This document shows, in pieces, positions 9,400-17,238 of a DNA stretch of 64,000 nt. The position numbers and the translations under genes were made by a program. This stretch comes from Paenibacillus ottowii. GTDB lineage: Bacteria; Bacillota; Bacilli; Paenibacillales; Paenibacillaceae. Numbering within the stretch: position 1 is the first letter of the stretch; every line of letters begins with the position of its first letter. The notes under the pieces were generated by a model that saw nothing but the letters and a program-made list of their open reading frames with translations, made no database searches and was not told where the DNA came from. The stretch lies in NCBI RefSeq assembly GCF_006874425.1, contig NZ_VIJZ01000001.1, forward strand, positions 558,001 to 622,000, given 5' to 3'.

Positions 9400-9444
9400 G
9401 AAATAGACCGCTAACCTTTTCCAGAGGGCGGTCTATTTCTTTTT
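9400..9444 (+). terminator. Second plus-strand terminator-like hairpin
   Basis: GAAATAGACCGC (9400-9411) pairs with GCGGTCTATTTC (9428-9439), followed by TTTTT. No plus-strand gene lies between it and the phosphatase terminator at 9262. It could be a backup terminator or the end of a short RNA starting near 9355. The rest of 9230-9543 holds nothing else I recognise. Confidence 0.6.
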
Positions 9445-9543
9445 GTTGAAGGAAATAATCAAGATCCTAACATTGCAAATTGAATCATCGTAGTGGCACG
9501 ACAGGTAACTTCTAAATTATGAACATACCGATATATTCAACCT

Positions 9544-10149
9544 TTACTCCTCTGTTGTTTTCTTCCCCCATACAAATTTCATTATCAAAAATATGATTAC
9601 CAGCACGGTGACAAGCAATGCCACCTGCATGCCATAACGATGAATCAAATCTCCCGCTGCTTGTACATGATCGCCAAAGAGACGTCCAAGCAAAAAGAAG
9701 ATCAGCGTCCAAACCAAGCCCGTTGAATAAGAAAAGAGGGCATAACGCTTGAAACTCATCCTATTGATCCCCACAATATAAGGGACAATGTGGCGAACGA
9801 CCGGCAGCAAATAGCTGATACATATAGTGAATTTTCCATACTTATGTACTAAATTTTCTGAAAATGTAATGTACTTGTCCATTTTTTTCTTCCGACGCAA
9901 ACGATCCAAAATGGGTGTACCCAGGTTTCTCCCCAACACATAACCCAAGGACAGACCAGATACAACCCCAAGATATACAATAAAAAAAGCAGGTAACGGA
10001 TGAAGGATCCCCATGCTTGTTACGGCCCCGCCAGTCATCACTATGACTTCGTCTGGAATGGGCAGGCCCACAATTCCCAGCCATAGACAGAAGAATAATG
10101 CTGCATAACCATACTGTTCGATGATGGAAATTAAATATTCAACATCCAT
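9544..10149 (-). CDS. DedA-family (VTT domain) membrane protein
   Basis: A polytopic membrane protein of about 201 residues. Conserved DedA features are present: GLPIPDEVIVMTGGAV near residue 30, a YVLGRNLG segment, and FTICISYLLPVVRHIVPYIVGINRMSFKRY containing the essential Arg/Pro pattern, with hydrophobic helices at both ends. DedA proteins are implicated in flipping or recycling undecaprenyl phosphate or phospholipids and in membrane energetics. The ATG at 10149 has GGAG seven bases upstream; the ATG at 10155 would be too close to it. It follows the methyltransferase gene by about 15 bases, so both probably form one minus-strand operon tied to membrane lipid. Confidence 0.9.
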   Translation of the reverse strand: MDVEYLISIIEQYGYAALFFCLWLGIVGLPIPDEVIVMTGGAVTSMGILHPLPAFFIVYLGVVSGLSLGYVLGRNLGTPILDRLRRKKKMDKYITFSENLVHKYGKFTICISYLLPVVRHIVPYIVGINRMSFKRYALFSYSTGLVWTLIFFLLGRLFGDHVQAAGDLIHRYGMQVALLVTVLVIIFLIMKFVWGKKTTEE

Positions 10150-10164
10150 ACCCATACTCCTTCC

Positions 10165-10740
10165 TTAAGCTTTCTTTCGGCATACATAGACGAATGCGGG
10201 TGGAACATTCATAGGTACAAACTTGATTTCTTCAATATCAAACCATTCACCTAGCTGCTGTTTCATCTGTTTAGAATATTGAAAGGCGACAAACATTCCT
10301 CCATCCCGCAGTGAGAGATGGATTTGTTCTACGATTTGATCTCGCATCACTTGTGGAAAGTTAAAGAACGGCAGTCCGCTGATTATACAGTCAAGCTGTT
10401 CAACTTGGGCATTTTTCATAGCAAGCTGAAGCTCACGCGAGTCGGAATAGCATAGATAATTCGGGAACCTTTTTTTTAAGCTTTGCTGCATGGTCGGGTC
10501 CTTTTCAAAGAGCAAAACCTTGGGTTGAATTGTTGTCGTAGACGGGATGTATTGGGTAATGGCCCCTGTGCCAGCCCCAAGCTCAGCCACGGCATGAACT
10601 TCACTCCATGGAATGGATTCTATCATATTTTTAGCTAAAAATCTGGAACTGGGTGTTACGCTACCCACATATGCAGGCGAATACAAAAATTTGAGCAGGA
10701 ACATGAATCTTTCCTGAACCAAATGACTAATACGGATCAT
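10165..10740 (-). CDS. Class I SAM methyltransferase, PmtA-like phospholipid methyltransferase family
   Basis: A protein of about 191 residues with the pattern of phospholipid N-methyltransferase or rRNA-dimethylase-like proteins: GSVTPSSRFLAKNMI ahead of the SAM-binding motif VAELGAGTGAITQ, then an acidic FEKD strand end and the post-motif SGLPFFNFP. In PmtA relatives this architecture methylates phosphatidylethanolamine; the substrate here is unproven. The ATG at 10740 is chosen because AAAGG is just upstream; the 21-codon longer form has no clear site. Its adjacency to dedA supports a membrane-lipid role by inference only. Confidence 0.8.
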   Translation of the reverse strand: MIRISHLVQERFMFLLKFLYSPAYVGSVTPSSRFLAKNMIESIPWSEVHAVAELGAGTGAITQYIPSTTTIQPKVLLFEKDPTMQQSLKKRFPNYLCYSDSRELQLAMKNAQVEQLDCIISGLPFFNFPQVMRDQIVEQIHLSLRDGGMFVAFQYSKQMKQQLGEWFDIEEIKFVPMNVPPAFVYVCRKKA

Positions 10741-11128
10741 ACACCTTTCCCCTACCTTCAATTTTTTAAAAACACGTTCAATGATCTCTGCTAAGAGTAA
10801 CAAATTATCCCTTGACTTGCTCCTGTCTAGAGTAGGGCTCAGCTCCCCGTCCTGCGGAGGGTACTTTCCTTGACTATGGTCTAGGATAAAGAGAAGAAGT
10901 TCGGTATGGGTCAGTCCATATCATTCAGTGTACGCCGGGGGGATGCAGGCTCTTAGTTTCATAGAGAGCCTGCTTTTGCGTTTATATCAGTTCATAATGA
11001 ATCATGTGACTAAACATAAAAAAGTATATACAATAAATAACAGTGGGAAGATGAAAGGTTTCTAACTCTAGTTTTATAGATGGAATCAGTAAGTATTAGT
11101 AAACATTCTAATTTGGAGGATTTATGCC
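10741..11128. other. Intergenic region with an orphan terminator
   Basis: This 388-base gap lies between a minus-strand and a plus-strand gene. It contains a good plus-strand terminator at 10945-10977 with no gene upstream on that strand, and a GC-rich stretch at 10825-10945 with small hairpins. A short untranslated transcript or a gene remnant is possible; no RNA family was recognised. Confidence 0.4.
10945..10977 (+). terminator. Rho-independent terminator with no upstream gene on its strand
   Basis: GCAGGCTCT (10945-10953) pairs with AGAGCCTGC (10965-10973), followed by TTTT. Confidence 0.75.
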
Positions 11129-11557
11129 ATGACGCTGGAACCTCAAGTGAGTCGAAGTAGTAGGGATGAAGCTCGTTTCGTCAGAAATAAGCTGATTGAG
11201 TTTAATGCAAAATACGTCCCGGCAGATATTCAAACTCGATATGAAGAGATTAATTTTACGCTCAAAAATGGAGAAGGCCAGGTTATCGGTGGACTTTTAA
11301 GTGTATTATGTTGGAACTGGGTGGAGGTTGATATATTGTGGGTAGATGAGGGCCATAGAGGAAAGGGCTACGGTTCGCAACTGCTTGGCGAAATCGAACA
11401 GATGGCTAGTGATAAAGGATGTAATTTTATACAACTAAATACCTTTTCTTTTCAAGCGCCTGAATTCTATGAGAAACATGGGTATGAAGTAGTCGGTGTT
11501 ATCGATGAGGCTCCTAGAGGCTTTAAACACTATTATTATAAGAAAAATATCTACTGA
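11129..11557 (+). CDS. GNAT-family N-acetyltransferase
   Basis: A 142-residue single-domain acetyltransferase. The acetyl-CoA pyrophosphate loop is RGKGYGSQLL near residue 80, followed by the C-terminal strand pattern FYEKHGYEVVG. It would move an acetyl group from acetyl-CoA to a small molecule or protein amine; the substrate is unknown. The start at 11129 has GGAGG about ten bases upstream, while an overlapping ATG at 11124 meets a stop at once. It is the first of six short same-strand genes running to 14184, with only an 11-base gap to the next. Confidence 0.88.
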   Translation: MTLEPQVSRSSRDEARFVRNKLIEFNAKYVPADIQTRYEEINFTLKNGEGQVIGGLLSVLCWNWVEVDILWVDEGHRGKGYGSQLLGEIEQMASDKGCNFIQLNTFSFQAPEFYEKHGYEVVGVIDEAPRGFKHYYYKKNIY

Positions 11558-11568
11558 GGACTCCGAAT

Positions 11569-12030
11569 ATGCGCGTACGGATCAACGAAGTATATAAAGA
11601 TGAAAAGATCGTCATTCGTAGGATTGGCGAGGAAAAGGTATACGGCTACTGGGCTTTTTTTTGGTGTGAGTTGACCTCGGGATATGCGTATGTTGTTCCG
11701 TATAAACAAAGCTTGGACAAGTTGACTCCTGGCTGTGTCATTTCGGTTGAGATTTATCAATCCAGTATAAAAGGGTTCAGAAGACTGCGCCCTACTGAAA
11801 AGACAGGCATTGTTCGCACTCAACCAAAGCTAGGTGACTATTGGATCCAAGGAATGGTACAACAGGTGATGCACGGCGAGGCAGGCGGGATAGAATGTTT
11901 GGAGATTGTTGCAGGAGATGCTACGTTTGTTTTAGATTCGGAAGAAATGAATGGTGATGTCAACGTTAAGGTGGGCGACGGCGTCGCCTTTGCAATCATA
12001 GGTCTACAGTTGTTTGACGAGGGACTATGA
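11569..12030 (+). CDS. Hypothetical protein, 153 residues
   Basis: I do not recognise the family. The sequence is soluble, mixed alpha/beta and beta-rich (VRINEVYKDEKIVIRRIGEEKVYGYW; later GVAFAIIGLQLFDEG), with no signal peptide, membrane segment or cysteine cluster. The start ATG has GAGG eight bases upstream and lies 11 bases after the GNAT stop, so translation is probably coupled. It reads in a single clean frame between two real genes. Function unknown. Confidence 0.7.
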   Translation: MRVRINEVYKDEKIVIRRIGEEKVYGYWAFFWCELTSGYAYVVPYKQSLDKLTPGCVISVEIYQSSIKGFRRLRPTEKTGIVRTQPKLGDYWIQGMVQQVMHGEAGGIECLEIVAGDATFVLDSEEMNGDVNVKVGDGVAFAIIGLQLFDEGL

Positions 12031-12095
12031 TCGTTCTATGGGGGATTTTAATCACAATATGTCGGTGTGAAAGATAAAAGCTAGATTAGAGAATT

Positions 12096-12602
12096 GTGAA
12101 TAAGAAAGGTATGATCAGATTGGCTACAGAAGTGGAACACAAAATTTATACCATGTGCATGATTCAAGACGGAACCAAGGTATTGCTTATGAATAGACCG
12201 AATCGAAAGGGATTTCCGGGATATATTGCCCCAGGAGGAAAAGTAGAGTTTCCAGAGAGCATTGTGAACGGGGCTATTCGTGAAGTAAAGGAGGAAACAG
12301 GCTTAACCGTTACGGAAATTGTATTTAAAGGCATTGACGAATATTGTGATCCAAACCAAGGGCTGAGATATATGGTCTTTAACTATTTGGCTACAGCAAC
12401 GGAGGGTGAACTATTAAAGAATCCCCCTGAGGGAGAGCCGCTGTGGGTGGATATGAAGGAAGCATTAAATCTGCCAATGCAGGATTGGTTTAAGCGGAGA
12501 TTCCCATTGTTTTTCGAGCCGGGGACATTTGAGGTTAGCTCCGTGTGGATTGCGGAGACGGATGAAACCCTGGAAGCAACGACTAAGAACTATGGGGTGT
12601 AG
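12096..12602 (+). CDS. Nudix hydrolase (8-oxo-dGTP diphosphatase-like)
   Basis: A protein of about 168 residues with a complete Nudix box: GGKVEFPESIVNGAIREVKEETGL, showing the REVKEETG core with all metal-binding acids. It follows the MutT/YtkD-like layout in which substrate-binding strands precede the box (MCMIQDGTKVLLMNRP). It would hydrolyse a nucleoside diphosphate linked to another moiety, possibly oxidised nucleotides. The start is uncertain: GTG at 12096 or ATG at 12111, both with weak ribosome sites. It lies 65 bases after the preceding gene. Confidence 0.9.
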   Translation: MNKKGMIRLATEVEHKIYTMCMIQDGTKVLLMNRPNRKGFPGYIAPGGKVEFPESIVNGAIREVKEETGLTVTEIVFKGIDEYCDPNQGLRYMVFNYLATATEGELLKNPPEGEPLWVDMKEALNLPMQDWFKRRFPLFFEPGTFEVSSVWIAETDETLEATTKNYGV

Positions 12603-12659
12603 AGATGAAGACGACCGTTAGCAGGAGAATGAACGTTTAAAGAGGAGGTAGTGAGTAGG

Positions 12660-13181
12660 ATGCAGGGCGTCAGATTGGTTGAGCCGGATCAGGGCTGGAA
12701 GGATGCTTATCTTTCATTTTATGAGGAATGGAAAAAGAGCCAAGAGCAAATGGTACCGTGGGTGATTTCTATAGAACCGTATGATTTTGAAGGGATGCTG
12801 ACATTTTTAAAGCACCAGAAAAATGGAATTGGCCTATCTGAAGGCTGGGTTAAAAGTTCGACATACTGGCTGGTGGATGCAGATGATCAGGTTGTCGGAG
12901 CAGTGAATATCCGTCATGATCTTAATGAGCATCTATTAAATGCGGGGGGTCATATTGGCTATGGTATCCGTCCTTCTGCACGAGGGAACCGGTACGCTGT
13001 GACTATGCTGGACCAGGCATTGGGCATAGCAAAAGAATTGGGCATTTCCAGAGCCCTCGTCGTATGCGACTCCGATAATATCAGTTCCAAAAGAACGATT
13101 TTGCGGAACGGAGGAATAGCAGACAAGGATTACATAGAGGAAGATGGAAACCGTGTAAACCGGTTTTGGATTAAGCTGTAA
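12660..13181 (+). CDS. GNAT-family N-acetyltransferase
   Basis: A protein of about 173 residues with a WVISIEP to LVDADDQVVGAVNIRHDLN core, then IGYGIRPSARGNRYAVTMLDQAL containing the acyl-CoA loop, and a C-terminal VCDSDNISSKRTILRNGG. This is the layout of predicted acetyltransferases of the YjdJ/COG3981 kind. The ATG at 12660 is preferred over the GTG at 12651 because GGAGG (12644-12648) would be only two bases from the GTG. The substrate is unknown. Confidence 0.86.
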   Translation: MQGVRLVEPDQGWKDAYLSFYEEWKKSQEQMVPWVISIEPYDFEGMLTFLKHQKNGIGLSEGWVKSSTYWLVDADDQVVGAVNIRHDLNEHLLNAGGHIGYGIRPSARGNRYAVTMLDQALGIAKELGISRALVVCDSDNISSKRTILRNGGIADKDYIEEDGNRVNRFWIKL

Positions 13182-13194
13182 GTGAGGGAGAGGA

Positions 13195-13656
13195 ATGCAA
13201 AAGCTCATGAAATTATGGCCAGAATATGCGCAAAACATCATTGTCGGTGTCATTTTCCAGGGACAATGGAATTGGTATGTGACGGAAAGAGAGTATTGGT
13301 TTTTGAATACCGAGATGGAGGAACGGTTTGGTATCGATATTTTAGATGAAACCACAGCGGGAGCATTTTTAGATCACATCCGTGAATATAAGGTAGCTGC
13401 GGGAGAGCTCACTACAGTGCTTCAGGTGCTAGATGATGCAATCCAGCATAAGGATGAAGTGTTGGAGTTCTATCCTGCTTTGTATGTTGATTTTGACCAA
13501 AAAGTTCTCTACTCGCTATTTCCAGAGCCAGCTTCTTTCGAACACTATGTGCCGGTAGGGTGGAAAGGAGAATATCAAAACTTCCTGAAAGAGGTCCCTC
13601 CTGCTGAACAATATTGGATAATCCACGGGAGTGACTTTTTTAAAAAATACACCTGA
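13195..13656 (+). CDS. Hypothetical protein, 153 residues
   Basis: Unrecognised soluble protein rich in aromatic and acidic residues (EYAQNIIVGVIFQGQWNWYV; EFYPALYVDFDQKVLYSLF; near the end EQYWIIHGSDFFKKY). It has no signal peptide, and the start has GGGAGAGG upstream. The WNWYVTEREYWFLN and YPALYVDFDQKVLYS segments look like paired beta strands, as in some SMI1-associated or immunity proteins, but this is only an impression. It sits 13 bases after the GNAT gene and 24 before a DinB gene. Confidence 0.68.
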   Translation: MQKLMKLWPEYAQNIIVGVIFQGQWNWYVTEREYWFLNTEMEERFGIDILDETTAGAFLDHIREYKVAAGELTTVLQVLDDAIQHKDEVLEFYPALYVDFDQKVLYSLFPEPASFEHYVPVGWKGEYQNFLKEVPPAEQYWIIHGSDFFKKYT

Positions 13657-13680
13657 AAAGATAGAGGAGGAAATGAGCAT

Positions 13681-14184
13681 ATGAATTCTTCCATGCATGA
13701 ATTTAAAATGATATCCAAGCACAGAATGTACGATCAATATTTGGTTAAGCTGCGGGCATGCATCAAACTTCTGGATGAATCCATGTTATGGGCCACTGGT
13801 GAAGCGGAACAGAACAGTATTGGAGGAATCATCCATCATATAATGGTGCATGTGCGTAGAAATGCAAACAAACTCATAGATCCGACGATTACATACAAGC
13901 AAGGGATGGAGGAGAGCTTCAAACCTTCAGTGCAAAACAAAAAACAACTTCTGGATGAAGTTGAAGATGCTTTTTCTTCCTTCTGTTCAGCATTGGATAA
14001 CACAGGTCATTTAAATATGTATGATGTTTACCATGTGGTAGAGCATACAGCTTATCATCTGGGACAGATCATAGATCGAGTTCAGAGACTGGCAGGTCAC
14101 CGTTTTCAATTTGTGCAAACCGGACTGAATGAAAAAGCATTGCGTGCCATAGTGCAGCAATCCTTGCCTAATACACAAGATTAA
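13681..14184 (+). CDS. DinB-like four-helix metal protein
   Basis: A protein of about 167 residues with the DinB/DUF1572 pattern. Three His ligands for a divalent metal are suggested by GIIHHIMVHVRRN near residue 55 and HVVEHTAYHLGQII near residue 120. Such proteins are often thiol transferases (bacillithiol or mycothiol dependent) or damage-inducible proteins of unknown reaction. AGGAGG precedes the ATG at 13681; an ATG at 13673 is out of frame. It is the last gene of the 11129-14184 cluster. Confidence 0.85.
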   Translation: MNSSMHEFKMISKHRMYDQYLVKLRACIKLLDESMLWATGEAEQNSIGGIIHHIMVHVRRNANKLIDPTITYKQGMEESFKPSVQNKKQLLDEVEDAFSSFCSALDNTGHLNMYDVYHVVEHTAYHLGQIIDRVQRLAGHRFQFVQTGLNEKALRAIVQQSLPNTQD

Positions 14185-14267
14185 CGAAAAGCAGTAGTCA
14201 GATAACTATATAAAGTGTAATTCAATAGTCATGAACACCTCTGTCACAGATATGTTTTATTTCTTAA

Positions 14268-14297
14268 TTGATATTGATAATTATTATCACTTATAAT
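14268..14297 (+). promoter_or_regulatory. Promoter with Fur box in the spacer
   Basis: TTGATA (14268-14273) and TATAAT (14292-14297) are 18 bases apart. The spacer holds TGATAATTATTATCA (14275-14289), a perfect 7-1-7 inverted repeat identical to the Bacillus Fur consensus. Fur with iron would block polymerase, giving iron-starvation induction of the ferredoxin-NADP reductase downstream. This is inferred from sequence only. Confidence 0.85.
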
Positions 14298-14337
14298 AGA
14301 AGCAGACATATTACGTGACGATAGGGAGAGTTGCAGA

Positions 14338-15372
14338 GTGACAGGGTCCTTGGAATTATATGATGTAACGATCATCGGCGGCGGTCCAGCCGGTATGTAT
14401 ACTGCTTTTTACAGTGGCATGAGAGATATGAAAACCAAACTGATCGAAGCCAAGCATGAGCTGGGCGGACGGATGCGCATATACCCGGAGAAGATGATAT
14501 GGGATGTTGGAGGGGTGACCCCGATTTTATGTGAAAAGCTGATCGACCAGCTGGAGCAGCAGGCACGGACGTTCGAGCCAACCATTGTATTGGGGCAACA
14601 GATTACAGGTATGGATCGGCAAGAAGATGGTACGTTCCTGCTGACTTCTGCCACAGGGGAACAGCACTGGACGCGTACGATCGTTCTGGCCGTAGGTTAT
14701 GGTATTCTCAAAATGGCTAAATTGGAGATTGAAGGTGCCGACCGTTACGAGGTTACAAACCTGCACTATACCGTACAAGAGCTGGAGCCGTTCCGGGACA
14801 AGCATGTTCTGATTTCCGGTGGAGGCAACTCGGCGGTAGATTGGGCGAATGAGCTGGAATCTATTGCAGCGAGTGTGACAGTTGTACATCGTCGGGATCA
14901 TTTTGGTGGACATGAGAAAAATGTAGCCCATATGAAATCCTCTTCGGTTCGTGTTCTCACACCTTATGCGGTAAGCCAGTTACATAGCAACAACGGAGAG
15001 TCGATTGAGCAGGTGACGATCAATCATGTAGATACGGGCGAAACAGAGATGCTGAATGTTGATGCAGTTATCGTAAATCATGGCCTAAAATCCGATTTCG
15101 GCCCCTTGCGCAATTGGGGACTGGATATGGGAGAGTGGCATGCCCGAGTGAGTGACAAGCTGGAAACGAATCTACCGGGGATTTTTGCTGCAGGCGATTT
15201 TGTCGAATACGGAAGCAAGCTGTATCTGATTGCAGGTACGTTCACAGATGCTGCCTTGGCCCTCAACAGCGCCAAGCTGTACATTGATCCGACAGCTGAC
15301 AAAGCTGCATATGTATCTTCTCACAATAGCCGTTTCAAGGAAAAAAACCGCGAGTTGGGTGTTGTGGAGTAG
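14338..15372 (+). CDS. Ferredoxin--NADP(+) reductase, thioredoxin-reductase-like (YcgT/YumC type)
   Basis: A 344-residue FAD flavoprotein that passes electrons from NADPH to ferredoxin or flavodoxin. An FAD-binding [16 protein letters not shown] opens the protein, and an NADPH-binding [15 protein letters not shown] lies near residue 165. The C-terminal [30 protein letters not shown] is typical. There is no CxxC redox pair, which separates this group from thioredoxin reductase. The start is GTG at 14338 with AGGGAG nine bases upstream. B. subtilis YcgT is Fur regulated, and here a perfect Fur box sits in the promoter, supporting a role in iron metabolism. A terminator follows. Confidence 0.93.
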   Translation: MTGSLELYDVTIIGGGPAGMYTAFYSGMRDMKTKLIEAKHELGGRMRIYPEKMIWDVGGVTPILCEKLIDQLEQQARTFEPTIVLGQQITGMDRQEDGTFLLTSATGEQHWTRTIVLAVGYGILKMAKLEIEGADRYEVTNLHYTVQELEPFRDKHVLISGGGNSAVDWANELESIAASVTVVHRRDHFGGHEKNVAHMKSSSVRVLTPYAVSQLHSNNGESIEQVTINHVDTGETEMLNVDAVIVNHGLKSDFGPLRNWGLDMGEWHARVSDKLETNLPGIFAAGDFVEYGSKLYLIAGTFTDAALALNSAKLYIDPTADKAAYVSSHNSRFKEKNRELGVVE

Positions 15373-15422
15373 ATAAGATACACCAGTTGAATAGAGAAGA
15401 GTCAATACAGAAATTTCCAAAT

Positions 15423-15468
15423 AACTTCCGTTGACCACGATTGATGTGGTTGAGGAGGTTCTTTTTTT
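15423..15468 (+). terminator. Terminator of the ferredoxin-NADP reductase gene
   Basis: Two stacked stems, AACTTCC with GGAGGTT and GACCAC with GTGGTT, are separated by a small internal loop and followed by seven T. Confidence 0.8.
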
Positions 15469-15593
15469 GCTAGGTTACTGATTTCTGATGCTAGAGGTTG
15501 ATGCCATACGCATATAGCATAAAATAAAGATAGCCTGTCCTTTTCGGACTTAAAGAGTAGAATTGGAATGGAAAAGATAAGGAGCGTGAAAAA

Positions 15594-16364
15594 ATGAGCT
15601 TACGAGAGGTGCTTGAACAGCACGCGATTTATCTGCCTGATGATATGCTGGAAGCTTTATTAATCCATCGTAAGAAGCAGGAAGGGCGGAAAGTTCAGCT
15701 ACGATTATTGAGTGAGCAGGAGCTTGCCGAGAGTATCGAGTGGATGGCGCAGATCGAGGTGTTCAAACATATCGTCCCTCTATGGACGGATGATCATTCT
15801 AATTATGTAGGTCTATATGCAGAGGGGCCGTTGGCATATAGACTGTGTTATATCAATCACGAGGAAACGGATTTGTCGCCAGTGTATCGAAATGCGGCTT
15901 CGCTAATTGCAGAGTTGGGGCAAAATCCAGTGCAGGATTGGGACCAGCTGCACAAGGATTACCCATCTGGTGGGGACATAAGTGCCAAACAACTAACAGA
16001 AGATATTCGCTGTAAGAATGAATTACAGGCTATATTGGAAAAGGATTCATCTATGGAGGATGATGTGAGATGCCAGCTTCTTTACAGCTTAATGGCAATT
16101 ACACCTGTCAGTGAGGTGGATTCATTGCTTCTCTATGTGGATGATGAAGATATGTATGTACAGGAACGTGCATGTATGCTTTTGGGACATCATGGGTATG
16201 AACCAGCGACCGAATTATTAAAAGAGGTAGTGAAGCATGGAAGCCCGAATGGGAAGCTGGCAGCCCGTAAGGCGCTCTCGATGATTCGTGCTAAGCAAAT
16301 GGACATGCGTATAAAAAAAACAAACCAACCTCACATAGCACATATGGACGGGATTGAAAGGTGA
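15594..16364 (+). CDS. SMI1/KNR4-like and HEAT-repeat protein
   Basis: A 256-residue protein. The N-terminal half (about residues 35-110, with LWTDDHSNYVGLYAEGPLAYRLCYINHEETDLSPVYRN) follows the SMI1/KNR4 superfamily pattern, common among immunity proteins against contact-dependent or polymorphic toxins. The C-terminal part (VDSLLLYVDDEDMYVQERACMLLGHHGYEPATELLKEVV) looks like one or two HEAT repeats. AAGGAG precedes the ATG. The stop is three bases before the HD gene, so the two are translationally coupled. No toxin gene is adjacent. Confidence 0.78.
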   Translation: MSLREVLEQHAIYLPDDMLEALLIHRKKQEGRKVQLRLLSEQELAESIEWMAQIEVFKHIVPLWTDDHSNYVGLYAEGPLAYRLCYINHEETDLSPVYRNAASLIAELGQNPVQDWDQLHKDYPSGGDISAKQLTEDIRCKNELQAILEKDSSMEDDVRCQLLYSLMAITPVSEVDSLLLYVDDEDMYVQERACMLLGHHGYEPATELLKEVVKHGSPNGKLAARKALSMIRAKQMDMRIKKTNQPHIAHMDGIER

Positions 16365-16367
16365 CTT

Positions 16368-17036
16368 ATGAAGAGACGAACAGAGCAACAGGAAGCGATA
16401 ATGGTAGAAATCATCCAAAAGGTAGAGCCGTATGTACAGCAGCAGTTGGAGCATGACCACAGTGGTCACGATTGGTGGCATATTGATCGCGTGAGGAAGC
16501 TGTCTATTGAAATTGCTGCAAAAGAAGGTGCAGATCCGTTCGTATGTGAACTGGCAGCACTGCTGCATGATGTAGCGGATGAAAAATTAAATGAATCCAA
16601 ACAAGCGGGGCTGGATAAAGTGGAGCAGTGGCTGCATCAGCATGTAAACGATCCGGATGTGATCACACACGTGATGACCATCATTGCTACGATGTCCTAC
16701 AATGGTGGACAAAACCCTCCTATGGAAACGCTGGAAGGTCAGGTTGTACAGGATGCAGATCGGTTGGATGCCCTGGGGGCGATTGGGATTGCAAGAACCT
16801 TTATGTATGCAGGCTCAAAAGGCAGTGTCATGCATGAACCGGATCAAGACTATTCACAGTATGATTATCGCGCCGCAGGTAAAAGTGCCATTTACCATTT
16901 TTACGAAAAGCTGCTCAAACTCAAGGATTTAATGAATACTGCTTATGCCCGAGAGCTGGCAGAGGTCCGTCATCAATGGATGGAAATGTATCTGGAGCAG
17001 TTCTATAGAGAATGGAATGTGAGTGATATCCGATAG
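16368..17036 (+). CDS. HD-domain phosphohydrolase, YpgQ/YedJ-like
   Basis: A 222-residue metal-dependent phosphohydrolase. Ligands appear in order as HDWWHIDRVRKL, LLHDVADEK (the HD doublet) and DADRLDALGAIG, matching the YedJ/YpgQ family. YpgQ of B. subtilis has been described as a Mn-dependent pyrophosphohydrolase acting on deoxynucleotides; the substrate here is inferred. The start at 16368 has GAAAGG overlapping the preceding stop codon. A long terminator hairpin closes the transcript. Confidence 0.88.
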   Translation: MKRRTEQQEAIMVEIIQKVEPYVQQQLEHDHSGHDWWHIDRVRKLSIEIAAKEGADPFVCELAALLHDVADEKLNESKQAGLDKVEQWLHQHVNDPDVITHVMTIIATMSYNGGQNPPMETLEGQVVQDADRLDALGAIGIARTFMYAGSKGSVMHEPDQDYSQYDYRAAGKSAIYHFYEKLLKLKDLMNTAYARELAEVRHQWMEMYLEQFYREWNVSDIR

Positions 17037-17066
17037 AAAAAGGGAAGCTGATGCTTCCTAATCTGA

Positions 17067-17118
17067 GGCTGTTTCCTCTAACCGAGCAAATCGGAGGGGA
17101 AGCGGCCTTTAGTTTTTT
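17067..17118 (+). terminator. Rho-independent terminator
   Basis: GGCTGTTTCCTCT (17067-17079) pairs with AGGGGAAGCGGCC (17095-17107), allowing G-U pairs, with an inner CCG/CGG, and is followed by T-rich sequence. Confidence 0.88.
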
Positions 17119-17238
17119 TATAAATGTCATATTGATATTATTGTTTATATGTGCTATTTTATTGTTAATAACAAATTGATAATAACAATAAAGAAGTAAC
17201 AGGGTGCCGAACACAATAAAGAAAGCGGGGAAACGACG

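Noticed and set aside
10899..10910. GTTCGGTATGGG, a 12-base match to the antisense of a conserved 5S rRNA segment
   Set aside because: Flanking bases do not continue the 5S pattern on either strand, so it is not a 5S gene; chance or a very degraded remnant.
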